From the NCBI GenBank assembly GCA_965237405.1, contig OZ250139.1:2914001-2978000 (forward strand): 64,000 nt of DNA, given 5' to 3'. The translations under genes and the position numbers were made by a program. The stretch comes from CAUZIB01 sp963663925 (lineage in GTDB: Bacteria; Acidobacteriota; Vicinamibacteria; Vicinamibacterales; UBA8438). The stretch's first letter is position 1, and each line of letters starts with the position of its first letter. Under the pieces are notes generated by a model. That model ran no database searches. It was given only the letters and a program-made list of their open reading frames with translations, and was not told the DNA's origin. Positions 25,562-35,179 of the stretch are shown in pieces.

Positions 25562-26154
25562 CAGAGGTTGGTCCCCTCGTCAGGCTGGTTGACCAGCTCC
25601 GACGCCTACCGGGAATTGGCCAGAAGGGCGCCCAGCGGCTGGCGTTTCATCTGCTGCGACAGCCCAGGGATGAAGTCGATACACTGCTTGATGCCGTACG
25701 TGACGTCAAAGAACACATCACATACTGTTCCGTCTGTTCGAACATCACCGACACGGATCCATGTTTCTACTGTACCGACTCCGGGCGCGATCGGAGTGTG
25801 ATTTGCGTCGTCGAAGATCCTCACAACGTCGCGGTTGTCGAGAAGACCAAGGAGTTCAAGGGCACGTATCACGTGCTGATGGGTGCGTTGTCGCCGCTGC
25901 AGGGGATCGGTCCGGGCGATCTCAAGATCAAGAGTTTGCTCGAACGGATTGGGAGCGAAGAAGTACAGGAAGTCATTTTGGCCACCAACCCGAACGTTGA
26001 GGGTGAGGCAACGGCGATCTATCTGGCGAAGTTGCTTAAACCCCTCGGCGTGCGCGTGACGCGAATTGCGATGGGGCTCCCGGTCGGGAGCGACCTCGAA
26101 TACGCTGATGATGTCACCATGCACAAGGCCATGGCTGGGCGGCAAGAAATATGA
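25558..26154 (+). CDS. recR: Recombination mediator RecR
   Basis: The 198-residue protein has the helix-hairpin-helix (RLPGIGQKGAQRLAFHLL), the four-Cys zinc finger (YCSVCSNITDTDPCFYC) and a Toprim domain (SVICVVEDPHNVAVVEK, then HVLMGALSPLQGIGPGDL). It acts with RecF/RecO in loading RecA at gaps. It starts at ATGA over the ybaB stop and ends 45 bp from a convergent gene. Confidence 0.96.
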   Translation: MTEVGPLVRLVDQLRRLPGIGQKGAQRLAFHLLRQPRDEVDTLLDAVRDVKEHITYCSVCSNITDTDPCFYCTDSGRDRSVICVVEDPHNVAVVEKTKEFKGTYHVLMGALSPLQGIGPGDLKIKSLLERIGSEEVQEVILATNPNVEGEATAIYLAKLLKPLGVRVTRIAMGLPVGSDLEYADDVTMHKAMAGRQEI

Positions 26155-26199
26155 GGGCTGGACTCGTAGGAGAGAGGTGCCGACTGGCTACTGATCTTT

Positions 26200-27915
26200 T
26201 CAGGCGTTCTTGTAATAAATTCTCTGAAGCTCTCTTGCGGTGGCCGGGGCACGTTTGCGCGCCTGATGATCCTCCAGTTCTGCACGTAAACGTGTTAGTC
26301 CCGTCTCGTCGTCTACGTCGTACCATGCTGGCACTAATTCCACTTGCAGTCCGAAGCGGTTGGCTGCTGCCCGCGTGTCGTCGAACGCAAACGGCGTGCT
26401 CCATCGTATGCCCGTGAAGAGGTCAGGGACGCCGTCCTTCTCGGCACTCGACCCGGCGAGCGCAATGAGGTAGTACCCGCCGTCTTCCGCTGGACCCAGT
26501 ACGACGTTGCCGGCTTCTGCTCTGTAAATGGAGTCCCGGATGTGGAAGACGGGTACCGTTGGAAGATCCGATCCGATCATAACGACCTTCGTGAATCCGT
26601 CAGCAAAGAGCTCGGTGAAGACCGTACGCTCACGACTCCCGAGGTCATCGCCTTTCTGGGCCATGACCTCATCATCAGTGACACCGAGCTGGTCAAAGTC
26701 AGCAGGACCACCGTCAGGTGTGTAAGCGACGCGCAGCGAAGTGCCTTCCAGGCTACGGCAGGCGTCTATAGTGTCATGCAAGAACGCGGCGTACAACCGT
26801 TGGCGGTCATCGTCGTTAGGAACGGCGTCTATCAGCCGTGTCTTGGGGGGGTGACCGGCCACCGGGGAGCGAGCCATGATGACCACGGCGACCTTGCCTG
26901 CTGCACTCTTGAGTAACTGTCTTACCGACAGACCACGCCGGACTAGCATCGCGATGCCGATCGTGATCCAGACGAGCATTCGGCCCTTACGCACGATCGC
27001 GATGGTGACTCCGGTCGTCGTGCCGAATGTAAGTAGGTCCGCGAACATCCCGGTCGCGGCTTCGTCCACTCCCACTCGAAGCGGGACGAAGCGAAACGCA
27101 AACGAGATGAATCGGTTTGTCGACTCGAAGATGAACGCATGCAGCACCGTCGGCGACTGGTCACTGATGACCGACAGCACAATGAAGATCTCGAGCACAG
27201 CCAATAGGTGAAAGGCAAGTTCGAGCAGGGCGAGCGGAACGAGCTTGTGTATGTCTCGCGGGTAGAGCGCATGAATGTGATGTTCGACGCTTGCTACTTT
27301 GGCTGAAACGCGTCCAAGAAAATGAGGGGCCAACCCGCGACCACGGAGCCAGTTGGTCGTTCGGCTTCCAGCCAGCCACCGATTCCAGATGACGACATGC
27401 ACCACGCCAATAATGATCATCATGGCACCGGCCATGATCATGGTCGTTACCCAGAGCTGAGTGGAGGCCTGAAACATCAGCACCACCGCGACGAATCCAC
27501 CGGCGATGACCAGCATCGCACTTAGCGTGTAGAAGAGATTCTCGACGGCTAGCGCGGGCAGCGTTCGACGCAAAGGTTCCCGGTCACGAAGAAATATTCC
27601 CTTGGCGGGTTCGCCAACTATAATGCTGAGTGGTGTGATGTTGCCCAACGCGTCACCGACTACGACGGCCCGGAAGACCTGAAAGAGTGTGAGGCGGTGT
27701 GGGCTATCTAGGCAGCGGACCCAGGCAGCGGCTCGAATAAGGAACCGAACGCCGCCCAACGTGACCACAACCAGGAAGACCAACCCGAGCCGCCGGATAC
27801 CATCGAGCACGTCGCTAACGCCAGCATGGTTTAGGAAGTAGGCGAACAGAAGGAGTCCGATCCCTGCAGTAAACATGCTGCCGAGCGTTGGACGACGGCT
27901 GAGGTCAGTCTGCAT
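26200..27915 (-). CDS. Fusion of an LPG-synthase-like membrane domain and a DUF2064 glycosyltransferase-like domain
   Basis: 571 residues. Residues 1 to about 330 form 7-8 transmembrane helices of the UPF0104/lysylphosphatidylglycerol-synthase TM family (GDALGNITPLSIIVGEPAKG, then FRFVPLRVGVDEAATGMFA). From about residue 340 comes a cytosolic DUF2064 (TIGR04282-like) nucleotidyl/glycosyltransferase-A fold: VVIMARSPVAGHPPKTRLID, MIGSDLPTVPVFHI and VVLGPAEDGGYYLIAL. The parts are usually separate genes; the fusion suggests they act on one lipid-linked product. Substrate unknown. Confidence 0.82.
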   Translation of the reverse strand: MQTDLSRRPTLGSMFTAGIGLLLFAYFLNHAGVSDVLDGIRRLGLVFLVVVTLGGVRFLIRAAAWVRCLDSPHRLTLFQVFRAVVVGDALGNITPLSIIVGEPAKGIFLRDREPLRRTLPALAVENLFYTLSAMLVIAGGFVAVVLMFQASTQLWVTTMIMAGAMMIIIGVVHVVIWNRWLAGSRTTNWLRGRGLAPHFLGRVSAKVASVEHHIHALYPRDIHKLVPLALLELAFHLLAVLEIFIVLSVISDQSPTVLHAFIFESTNRFISFAFRFVPLRVGVDEAATGMFADLLTFGTTTGVTIAIVRKGRMLVWITIGIAMLVRRGLSVRQLLKSAAGKVAVVIMARSPVAGHPPKTRLIDAVPNDDDRQRLYAAFLHDTIDACRSLEGTSLRVAYTPDGGPADFDQLGVTDDEVMAQKGDDLGSRERTVFTELFADGFTKVVMIGSDLPTVPVFHIRDSIYRAEAGNVVLGPAEDGGYYLIALAGSSAEKDGVPDLFTGIRWSTPFAFDDTRAAANRFGLQVELVPAWYDVDDETGLTRLRAELEDHQARKRAPATARELQRIYYKNA

Positions 27916-28244
27916 AGTTAGCAGTCATGGGTTGGGTGTTGGTTCATGTCCCCGTGAGGGTCATTCTACTTGGCAGTTAGACTGTTGACTTGCTTCCTTG
28001 GATAACGACTCCTACGAATTTTGTTTACACTCTACCGGTTCATTACGAGTGTTCTGAATGCGACATTCTTCAGTTGGTTATCTCGAACCGTGAGCTGCGG
28101 TGCTCTTCACAATTACCGCAGGTCTCCGTGCTGCGTTTGACCCACAAGAATTCCATTAGCTACTATTTCTTGTTGGCGAGGTAGCCGATGGGTGTGTGGT
28201 GGGGCTGTAGCCCTACGTGCCGATCTCACACGGCTTCTTGATGT
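27916..28244. other. Intergenic stretch before tRNA-Asn
   Basis: AT-rich relative to its neighbours. A 64-codon plus-strand frame (27990-28184) has no ribosome-binding site or family motifs. It probably contains the promoters of the fusion gene (leftward) and tRNA-Asn (rightward). Confidence 0.4.
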
Positions 28245-28325
<81 letters not shown>

Positions 28326-28367
28326 TGCAAGGGTTTCTTCACTTCCGCTTCTTGAGAGTGGCGGGAG

Positions 28368-28390
28368 TGTGGCGGATTTTGTGGCTACCC
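28368..28390 (+). repeat. Left copy of a 23-bp direct repeat inside the island ends
   Basis: The same 23 bp (with GGCGGATTTTGTGGCTACCC) stands at 37636-37658, just after the integrase stop. A diverged copy lies at about 37867-37889. It could be a second, nested attachment core or arm-type integrase site. Confidence 0.7.
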
Positions 28391-28435
28391 CAACGCTCTT
28401 CGGTGTCTTTTAGGCCCCGGTAAGTGGACCCCCTC

Positions 28436-28560
28436 GGACTTTTTTGCTGGTCCGATTTCCTCAGGATCCGAAAACCGCGAGCGATCTCTATATATCTATA
28501 TGCCCGACCGCCGAACATACCCGCTGTTTTTTGGTATCGTCGACGAAACAATTTGGTGCC
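28436..28560 (+). repeat. Conserved noncoding block, copy A
   Basis: TTTTTTGCTGG, TCCGATTTCCTCAG, CGAAAACCGCGAGCGATC, TATATATCTATAT and CCCGACCG recur in this order at about 37921-38040 (copy B) and, more diverged, at 45236-45350 (copy C). Copies A and C lie upstream of HGG-protein genes. No frame conserves a peptide, so conservation is at DNA level. Confidence 0.65.
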
Positions 28561-28567
28561 CTTCAAG

Positions 28568-28792
28568 ATGCCTACCGTGCTGCTGTTCACGCTCGCAATA
28601 CTGGCGCTGGTCACGATGGCGTACCAGGCCGATCTCACCCGGGTCAGAATCAGATTCTTCAAGTGGATTCATTGGACCTGGGCGGTCCGCGTGCTCGAAG
28701 AGCACTTCGAGAGATGGGTCTTCTGCTTCCGTATCGTTAGCCTTGGCCTGGCGGTAGTGTTGTTCTTATTGGGTGTTGCGAGCGCGTTGTAA
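28568..28792 (+). CDS. Small membrane protein, function unknown
   Basis: From MPTVLLFTLAILALVTMAYQ the protein has 74 residues with two transmembrane helices, the second being IVSLGLAVVLFLLGVASAL. A longer frame starting at 28424 runs through the conserved noncoding block and is rejected. It ends 13 bases before the HGG-protein gene, so the two are probably co-transcribed. Confidence 0.5.
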   Translation: MPTVLLFTLAILALVTMAYQADLTRVRIRFFKWIHWTWAVRVLEEHFERWVFCFRIVSLGLAVVLFLLGVASAL

Positions 28793-28805
28793 TGGAGGTG
28801 ACCCC

Positions 28806-29171
28806 ATGAATGGACCCGACCCCATGGAAGCGACCAGCGTCGACCAACGTGACCCTCGCCTCTGCATCGGACATAACCGCGCTGGGGCGCCCTGTAACAA
28901 GTTCGCGAGGAGAGGTCAGCGAGTCTGTCGGAACCACGGCGGGTCGAGTCCACAGGCCCTGGCTAAGGCTGCTGCGGCTGTCGAGTTGGCTGATCTACGC
29001 CTGCGGAACTTGGCACCACGTGCGGTCGCGACGCTTGAGGATCTCGTCACCAACGCCACTAGCGAACAGGTGCGCCTCGGTGCCGCAAATTCGTTAGTGG
29101 ACCGGAGTGTCGGGCGAGCCACCGAACGTATTCAGGTCGCGGCGGCGATTACGGTAAAGCGGCCGTGGTAA
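28806..29171 (+). CDS. HGG-motif small Cys/His protein, intact copy
   Basis: The 121-residue protein follows GGAGGTG. Its N-terminal zinc-binding-like block reads DPRLCIGHNRAGAPCNKF, then GQRVCRNHGGSSPQALAKA, like HGGxSTG-type small phage proteins with C-x-x-H-G-G. The rest is helical (VRLGAANSLVDRSVGRATE) and ends VKRPW. HGGxSTG proteins lie in phage and island gene sets; some are annotated as packaging- or terminase-small-subunit-like, which I regard as unproven. It is the only intact one of four copies in the window. Its 3' end overlaps an opposing ADP-ribosyltransferase-like remnant. Confidence 0.75.
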   Translation: MNGPDPMEATSVDQRDPRLCIGHNRAGAPCNKFARRGQRVCRNHGGSSPQALAKAAAAVELADLRLRNLAPRAVATLEDLVTNATSEQVRLGAANSLVDRSVGRATERIQVAAAITVKRPW

Positions 29172-29329
29172 TGGGAGTTGTAATTTCCTCATACGTGACC
29201 CGACCGATCCGCTGTGGGTCGATGATGCATTCCTTTTCGTGCTCCAGGTAGCATCCCGTTTCGTCGCCCTCTGGGGTCCCAAATCGGATTGCCTCGATGC
29301 TGTCGTCTGGAGTATCTGGCGGGACGTCA
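29149..29329 (-). pseudogene. C-terminal remnant of an ADP-ribosyltransferase-like protein
   Basis: The frame reads PEGDETGCYLEHEKECIIDP, then QRIGRVTYEEITTPITTAA, matching the end of the protein at 48908-49438 (LERECIIDPQRLGRVTYEEI). The N-terminal two thirds, with the Arg and Ser/Thr blocks, are gone. It converges on the HGG-protein gene with a 3' overlap, as at the second locus. Confidence 0.7.
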
Positions 29330-30085
29330 TCAGAATCGTAAGCGCAATCCTCCGCCAGCCCGGGTTCCACCCACCTTTACGCTCTGCGTCGCCCCGCCTG
29401 CGGCCGGGAGTACTACCGAAGTCCCTGCAAATTGAACGGTGGCGCCGATGCCGACCTGCTTCGTGAAAAAGAAGGCCACGTCTCCGCCCACGTGAAAGCC
29501 CAGTTTCGACACGCTGGCATTCGTGGTGGTAGACGCGCTGAATGTCGCCGTATCGTATGGATAGCTGTCGGTATAGCTGAAGTCGGTGATGACTCCCTGT
29601 GTGATCTGAAAGAATGATGGCCCGCCAAACACCATTACCTGTAGTCGGTCGCCGACAGGAAGGACACCTCTGACCTGGACGTGAATGACCATCTCTTCTC
29701 GCTTTAACCTCGTGGCTTCTCCGTTCACCGAGCGTGGTTGGTTAAAGAAGAACGGGTGGGGAACGGTGGCTCTCAGAGACGCTGGAGTCGCCACTGAGAA
29801 GCGGCTCACCCCGACGCCAACACCCAGTCGTCGCCACACGATAGCTCCCGCCGCGACGTCGATGGCTACGCCGCCGTTCACAACGTATTTGGTGTTCCAG
29901 CGTCCATCCTCGGCGTTCTCGCGCTTGACGGCGCTATCGCTGAAATCATTGATCGTGAGTTGGTAGCCCCCGTTCACGACGACAAAGCCTCTGGGGGCTG
30001 CTGCGGTTTGAGCAGAGGCCACTCCGGCCCCAGCGCACAGCACCGCGGCCAGTGCAAGCATTATTTTTGTCATTGGCCGTCTCAC
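29330..30085 (-). CDS. Outer-membrane beta-barrel protein, function unknown
   Basis: About 250 residues with a signal peptide (KIMLALAAVLCAGAGVASAQ). The mature part is made of alternating strands (GVGVGVSRFSVATP, VFGGPSFFQITQGV, LGFHVGGDVAFFFTKQVGIG) and ends LRLRF with a terminal Phe, the outer-membrane assembly signal. Its GTG start overlaps the stop of the M4 protease gene by 4 bp (GTGA), so it was probably co-expressed with that protease. Confidence 0.7.
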   Translation of the reverse strand: MRRPMTKIMLALAAVLCAGAGVASAQTAAAPRGFVVVNGGYQLTINDFSDSAVKRENAEDGRWNTKYVVNGGVAIDVAAGAIVWRRLGVGVGVSRFSVATPASLRATVPHPFFFNQPRSVNGEATRLKREEMVIHVQVRGVLPVGDRLQVMVFGGPSFFQITQGVITDFSYTDSYPYDTATFSASTTTNASVSKLGFHVGGDVAFFFTKQVGIGATVQFAGTSVVLPAAGGATQSVKVGGTRAGGGLRLRF

Positions 30086-30825
30086 TCTGCGAAAAAGGCA
30101 GACAGAGTGTACGAAGTAGATCTGCCGCTGTATTTGTCGATCGTCACCCAGAACCGGTCGCCTTTTTGAACGGGCCAGCTCACTGATTCAAAATCATTCG
30201 CGCTGGTGGACTGCCCCAAGACACACGACGGTCGGCTGCGCAAGCAATTAACCTTATGCACATAGAGATCAAGATCACTCTTGACTGGATTATTCCATCG
30301 CAGGTTGATCGTATAGATACCCGTACGGGTAAAGGTCCACGTCCATCTGCGCCAAGTCCTTACGGAATCACCGCCCGACCACGCGCTCGGCGAAGGCACA
30401 CCGACAGCATTCCACGCCTCACGCACCGCCTGTAACACCCGTCCAGGACCGTAGAGGTCACGAGCGGCCTGTATCGTTGCGCCACGAGCCATCGAAAAGG
30501 TCGCACTGCGGGGCAGAAGCGTGGTGAAGGCCCGATAAAACACCTTTTCGATTTGCTCACGGTTCGCCGCGCCGACGCCTTCCACGGTCACGCCAGATGG
30601 CTGGTAGGAAGGGGACCCATGTGTGCCGCCTTCGATCGCGAGATAAAACGCGTGATTCGCGATGCCCGAGTTTGAGTGAACACCTCCAGAATCCACCGTA
30701 GTAGGTCGCCAGTGATACCTCCCATAGTGATCGGGGTCGCCATACCATTGAGGATTCGCCATCGATCGAAGCCCATTACGAACTCCGGACCGAACGCCTC
30801 TCACTATGTCTTTTCCCATCACATA

Positions 30826-32265
30826 AGGGGATGTCCCACTGACTGTTGAAAATTGAAGCGGCGGCTCCTCACTGCTCGTGATACACGAGTGGTGGGCAAC
30901 CCGAGGCGACACGCCTCACAGCAAAGGAGCCGCCATGAAGAAGTCTCGCACAGTCCGTCCGACCGCCGGTGTTGAATCTCCGACCACGCGTCGGCTGCCG
31001 CTCGTCGAGTTGCTGATTGACACCGCAGCGGAGCTGTTCGACCTTGCGGTGCGGTCGGGATTGCAGGTCCTGGACGCCATGCTCGAGGAGGATCGGACGG
31101 CGATCTGCGGGCCGCGCTACGCGCACCAAGCCGACCGCACGGCGTCGCGGGCCGGGACGGTGGCCAGTACCGTCGTCCTCGGGGGGCGGAAGGTATCGAT
31201 CCGCCGCCCCCGGGTCCGCTCGGGGCGCCAGGAGGTGCCGCTCCCGACCTTCCAGACGATGGCCCAGACCGATCCACTGCGGCGGCGCACCGTCGAGCAG
31301 CTGTTGGTCGGCGTGAGCACCCGAGGCTATGCCCGGAGTCTGGAGCCGCTTCCGGCCGACATCCCCAGCCGCAGTGTGAGTAAGAGCGCCGTCAGCCGCC
31401 GGTTTGTCGCCAAGACCGCCTCGCAGCTGGCCGCGTGGCAGGCGACGCCCCTCGACGAGCTGGATCTGGTCGGTCTCCTGCTCGACGGTGTCCACATCGG
31501 CGAGCACTGTGTGGTCGTCGCGTTGGGGATCGGCGTCGACGGCACAAAGCACGCCCTCGGGCTCTGGGAAGGTTCGACGGAGAACGCGACCGTCTGTCAG
31601 AGCCTGCTCGCCAACCTCCAGAGTCGTGGCCTGCGCACCGATCGGAGCATCCTCGTGATGCTCGATGGGTCGAAGGCGCTACGGGCGGCGGTCACGGCGG
31701 TGTTCGGGCGTGCCGCGCTGGTGCAGCGCTGCCAAATCCACAAGACCCGCAACATCCTCGACCATCTGCCGGAGCGTCAGCGGCCCTGGGTACTGGCGAT
31801 CCTCAAGCGCGCCTATCAGAGCGAGGACGTCAAGACCGCGACGCGGTTGCTGCGACACCTCGCCCGCCGTCTCGACCAGGAGCATCCCTGCGCGGCGGCC
31901 AGTGTGCGCGAAGGGCTCGAGGAGACGGTGACCGTGCTGACGCTTGGCCTCTCGCCGCGTCTCCAGCGCTCGCTGGCCACGACCAACGCCGCCGAGAGCC
32001 TCATCAGCAGGACCCGCCACGTCAAACGCAACGTGAAGCGCTGGCGGGGCGGCCAGATGATGCTGCGCTGGGTCGCCGCCGGCGTCCTCGAAGCGGCCAA
32101 GGGGTTCCGGCGCCTGAAGGGACGTGCTGATATGCCGCAACTGATCGCGGCCCTCCGCGCCCGAGATCAGCGCCTCGGCCTCGGAGACGCTACGGAGGTG
32201 CAGCAGGTCGCGTAGAATCTCACCCGAGCCGCCGCCGAATTCCAACAGCGGCCGGGACATCCCCT
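30826..32265 (+). mobile_element. IS256-family element inserted in the M4 protease gene
   Basis: Ends AGGGGATGTCCC and GGGACATCCCCT are inverted, and similarity continues inward (CGGCGGCTC at both ends). TCACATAA stands at 30819-30826 and 32266-32273, the 7-8-bp target duplication typical of IS256. Removing the element and one duplicate restores the reading frame of the protease (ADYVMGKDIV). Confidence 0.92.
30935..32215 (+). CDS. IS256-family (mutator-type) transposase
   Basis: About 426 residues from MKKSRTVRPTAG behind AAAGGAG. The Transposase_mut core is complete: LDLVGLLLDGVHIGEHCVVV with the first Asp, SILVMLDGSKALRAAVTAVF with the second, LVQRCQIHKTRNILDHLPE with the C-x2-H motif, and TTNAAESLISRTRHVKRNVK with the catalytic Glu. 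It looks intact and able to transpose, in agreement with the well-preserved target duplication. Confidence 0.93.
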   Translation: MKKSRTVRPTAGVESPTTRRLPLVELLIDTAAELFDLAVRSGLQVLDAMLEEDRTAICGPRYAHQADRTASRAGTVASTVVLGGRKVSIRRPRVRSGRQEVPLPTFQTMAQTDPLRRRTVEQLLVGVSTRGYARSLEPLPADIPSRSVSKSAVSRRFVAKTASQLAAWQATPLDELDLVGLLLDGVHIGEHCVVVALGIGVDGTKHALGLWEGSTENATVCQSLLANLQSRGLRTDRSILVMLDGSKALRAAVTAVFGRAALVQRCQIHKTRNILDHLPERQRPWVLAILKRAYQSEDVKTATRLLRHLARRLDQEHPCAAASVREGLEETVTVLTLGLSPRLQRSLATTNAAESLISRTRHVKRNVKRWRGGQMMLRWVAAGVLEAAKGFRRLKGRADMPQLIAALRARDQRLGLGDATEVQQVA

Positions 32266-33689
32266 TCACATAATCAGCGTAGCCTTTGCCGCTGCCAGGG
32301 GTGTGGTAATAGAACTCAACGCCCTTGGACATTATGTCGGAGAAGGCTTCATTGAGCGCTCCAGATTCGTTGCGGTAGATCAAATTAGAGATGGCGTTAA
32401 TAACGCCATGAGTCAACTCGTGCGCGGCGATATCCAACGCACCGCTAAAGTACGTATAGTTCTGCCCGTTGCTACGAACGGTACCTGGAGGCATCCCGTT
32501 GCCGAAGAAGATTAAACCTTCACCGCGTTGGCACGACCCACACCACGAAGCATTCACCGCGTACCCGCGGTCTTGTGGAGGCAAGGTCAGGTACCCTTGC
32601 TGCGTCACAGCGTTCACCATGATGTTGATCGGACTATCTTTGCCGTCAAGCCCGCTGCGGCCAAACCGCTTGTAGAAGTAATCGTAGGTCCAACTCACAT
32701 GCACATGGGCATCGACAACGGCAACATCCGTCCAGACGTTGTCTCTGTCGCTGGCTATGTAGCGCGAGGGGGAAGGAAGCCGGCCGCGTTCAAGGAGCTT
32801 GGCGAGCCATAACTTGCCTTGCATGTCGAATGTTCGAATGATCGGCGGTCGATGGCGGTCGTACGCGATGAAGGTGTCCCCATCGTTCTCAACGCTCAGC
32901 TTCTTCTGGTCACCCAAGACGCCGGTGCCGGTGCCAACCGCCCGCTGCCTGTGGATCTCGCTGTAGCGCACCAGCTCCGTGCCTGTTTGCGCATCGACGA
33001 ATGCGCGGATCACATCGCTATTACCGGAAATCACGCCCGTGTAGGCCAGGCGGTACTCGCCGCTGTCGAGCCGACTAATGACGAGTTCGGGCCCAACAAG
33101 GAGAAGCGCGTCCGTTCCACCGAGACGAAGCAGCGCTACGCGGGCATCCTCTAGCGACAAGGTGGGGTCAGTGGACAGTGTTAGGTCAGGCGACGCTAAC
33201 TCGCCGAAGATGGATTGCGGCACGCCCCCCTCCGAGTCGCGGACGATGTCGGCGTCTCAAATCTTTACACCGTTGTGAAATTGATCAAAGCGTTCCACGA
33301 CCCGCGCTGGCAGCAGTGGGTCAACTATCAGTGACCGACGCCGGAGGTCGCCTGTTCGCGACCCGTCAATGACGAATGCATCCCAAGTCTGCAATTGGGG
33401 GAGGTCTGTTGCCTGGATACTGAGGTGTGCCGGCTGTTGTGCAGAGCCCCGTGGTTGCACCGCGAAGCAAAAGACGCTGACGAACAGGGCACTCAGAAGT
33501 AATCGTGTCAGCGTAGAAGGCCCTTTCCGCGTTGGCTTCATGATCTGTGCTCCTCGTGAATCTTCCTCCATGGGTGTGACCATGGCGGCGTAGATTGACC
33601 GTAAAGAACCTGAGGGCATGATAAGCCAATACGCATCAAGTGGAGTACCCCGTGTCCCTCCACCCTTCTGACCCCTTAACCAGCCAGTT

Positions 33690-33761
33690 AAAGCGTCAAA
33701 GTGTCAATGGGCTGTGTTTATTGGCCCAATCTTTATAAGGGGTTTGACGCTTTGACGCTTT
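33690..33761. repeat. 18-bp inverted repeat of GCGTCAAAG units at the end of the DUF3631 gene
   Basis: AAAGCGTCAAAGTGTCAA (33690-33707) is inverted at 33744-33761 with one mismatch. Within the loop TGGGC and GCCCA can pair too. Each arm is two 9-bp units. It overlaps the last codons of the primase-like pseudogene, mirroring the 9-bp repeats beyond the primase of the first satellite. Confidence 0.8.
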
Positions 33762-34849
33762 GGTCGTCCCCCACAAGGACGTTGTGTCGGATGAAGGCGT
33801 CCTGAAAATCAACACGTCGATACCCGCGAAACTGACCGTTCGAAGTCGGTTTAATCCCGAACTCTTTCAAAATCCGAGACAGCGCATGTGGAGTCATCTC
33901 ATGGCCGCGACACCATGTCGGCCACGGTTGCTCGTCCGAGTTGTTTAAGTGTCGTAGTAGTTCCGCCGTTGCAAGAAACGTTTGGCCCTCAGGCCAGAGC
34001 GACTTGATGTCTCGCAGCAACAACACGCCGACATCACCATCAGGATGATTCGCCTCGCCTGACAGCTCGGTCGCCGCCTGTCTTGCCAATACTGGCCACT
34101 CGTCGCCCGCCGCATCCGCAATCGCGACCAAAGGCGTCCAGACATCCTCCGCTCTGTCATTGAGGTCAGGCGCTGGCTGAGGACGGGCATCCTTGAGAAT
34201 AGGAATGAGGTGTGGGGCCAGCTCTTCACATCGTTGCTGGAGCGGTCGGAGTTGTCTCATCGCCTCCAACTCGTGAAACTTCTCAACGCGCTCGTTGACC
34301 TTGCGCTTCATCGCGATAGGAATGCTGCGATCAAGCAGGGTGTCTGGTAGGTGTTCGTGGCCGATTCCTGAAAACACTTTCGGACAAAACACACGCCACT
34401 CTTTGGCTTGTTGGTTCGAGCCTTGACCCTCGCACATCCAGACGTTGCCATTCCGGGTGTACCCCGCGTTCAAAATTCCCGTGAGCTTGGTGGAGTAGTC
34501 CTTATCTTGTGCAAACGCTCGGTTGCTTTCATCGAGGAGGAGCGTTGGCTGCTCGCTCTGAATCCGTCGCACTAACCACGAGCAGGTTCAACACTTCCAA
34601 CGCTCTCGTCTTCCCGCAACGTTTCACCGCACTGGTAATTCGCAGGTACGGGCTGTGATACGGATACTGCCCAACGGCATCCTCTTCTGACAGTTCGAAG
34701 GCGTGGGTATGGAGGGTAAAAAGCGACAACGTGACAAACTCCGCGTCACCAATCACGAGATATCGGCGCAGCGCGGCTTGAATGTCGAACAGCAAATCGC
34801 TGAGCGCCTTCTTGCTGGCGAATTCAGCGGTCAACGTTAGCGTTGACAT
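33733..34849 (-). pseudogene. DUF3631 primase/helicase-like protein with an internal deletion and frameshift
   Basis: The first frame starts MSTLTLTAEFASKKALSDLL and has the nucleotide-binding loop SAVKRCGKTRALEVLNLLVV. The second resumes RRIQSEQPTLLLDESNRAF (Walker B-like), then LNAGYTRNGNVWMCEG, KVFSGIGHEHLPDTLLDRSI and the DUF3631 tail. In the family some twenty residues separate LLV from the QPTLLLDE block; they are missing here and the frame shifts near 34575. This is the replication module of the tRNA-Asn island, now inactive. Confidence 0.82.
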
Positions 34850-34988
34850 GATTCTCCCGTAACATTCGATACCGCTCGTGTCGATACGCTTCGTGCAACT
34901 TTTCCAGAAGTACGCTCACCATTGCGCGATACGCCTTTGATTCCTGAAGCAACAACTCAAGCGCTCCTTCGCTGCCGTCGTCCTTCAT
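34824..34988 (-). CDS. Small helical protein of the island operon (54 residues)
   Basis: MKDDGSEGALELLLQESKAY begins a charged helical peptide that ends NVDR and TGA. Its ATG overlaps the stop of the 64-residue gene (ATGA), and it overlaps the start of the DUF3631 gene by 26 bases. The tight coupling supports translation. No family recognised. Confidence 0.5.
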   Translation of the reverse strand: MKDDGSEGALELLLQESKAYRAMVSVLLEKLHEAYRHERYRMLRENHVNANVDR

Positions 34989-35179
34989 TGGTCACCGCCC
35001 GACGGCGATTCCGCCAGCTCGATGTCTTCCTTTAAGGCGCTTACGAGGCCAGCGTAGTCCTCGATGCTCTTCCGGTCTTTTCTGGTGACGTTCCGTGCGA
35101 TCCACCGCGCCTGGTCTCGCCGAAGTTCTCGCTCCTCGCGTTTCATCTCGATTGGCCGCTCGCAGTAGGGGCAGGTCAT
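34985..35179 (-). CDS. Small protein with a CxxC motif (64 residues)
   Basis: MTCPYCERPIEMKREERELR starts the protein: one CPYC pair followed by a long charged helix. Only a half zinc site is visible, so a dimeric site is possible. Coupled by ATGA overlaps to genes on both sides. Confidence 0.5.
   Translation of the reverse strand: MTCPYCERPIEMKREERELRRDQARWIARNVTRKDRKSIEDYAGLVSALKEDIELAESPSGGDQ

Larger units (their letters stand above)
30082..33541 (-). pseudogene. M4 (thermolysin-type) metalloprotease, split by IS256 and with an in-frame UGA
   Basis: Read from MKPTRKGPSTLTRLLLSALF (signal peptide; GAGGAG before the ATG), an FTP propeptide comes first, with UGA at 33257-33259 in FHNGVKI-UGA-DADIVRDSEGG, where the family usually has Trp. 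The catalytic domain follows: IAAHELTHGVINAISNLIYR, then SGALNEAFSDIMS. The IS splits it after GKGYADYV; beyond it the frame resumes MGKDIVRGVRSG, GDPDHYGR, GGVHSNSGIANHAFYLAIEGG and a PPC-type C-terminal domain (LRWNNPVKSDLDLYV). Without the insertion it would be about 670 residues and secreted. Confidence 0.88.

Noticed and set aside
31679..32265. Minus-strand frame continuing from the M4 protease into the IS256 element
   Set aside because: It is antisense to the intact IS256 transposase; the real protease resumes beyond the IS.
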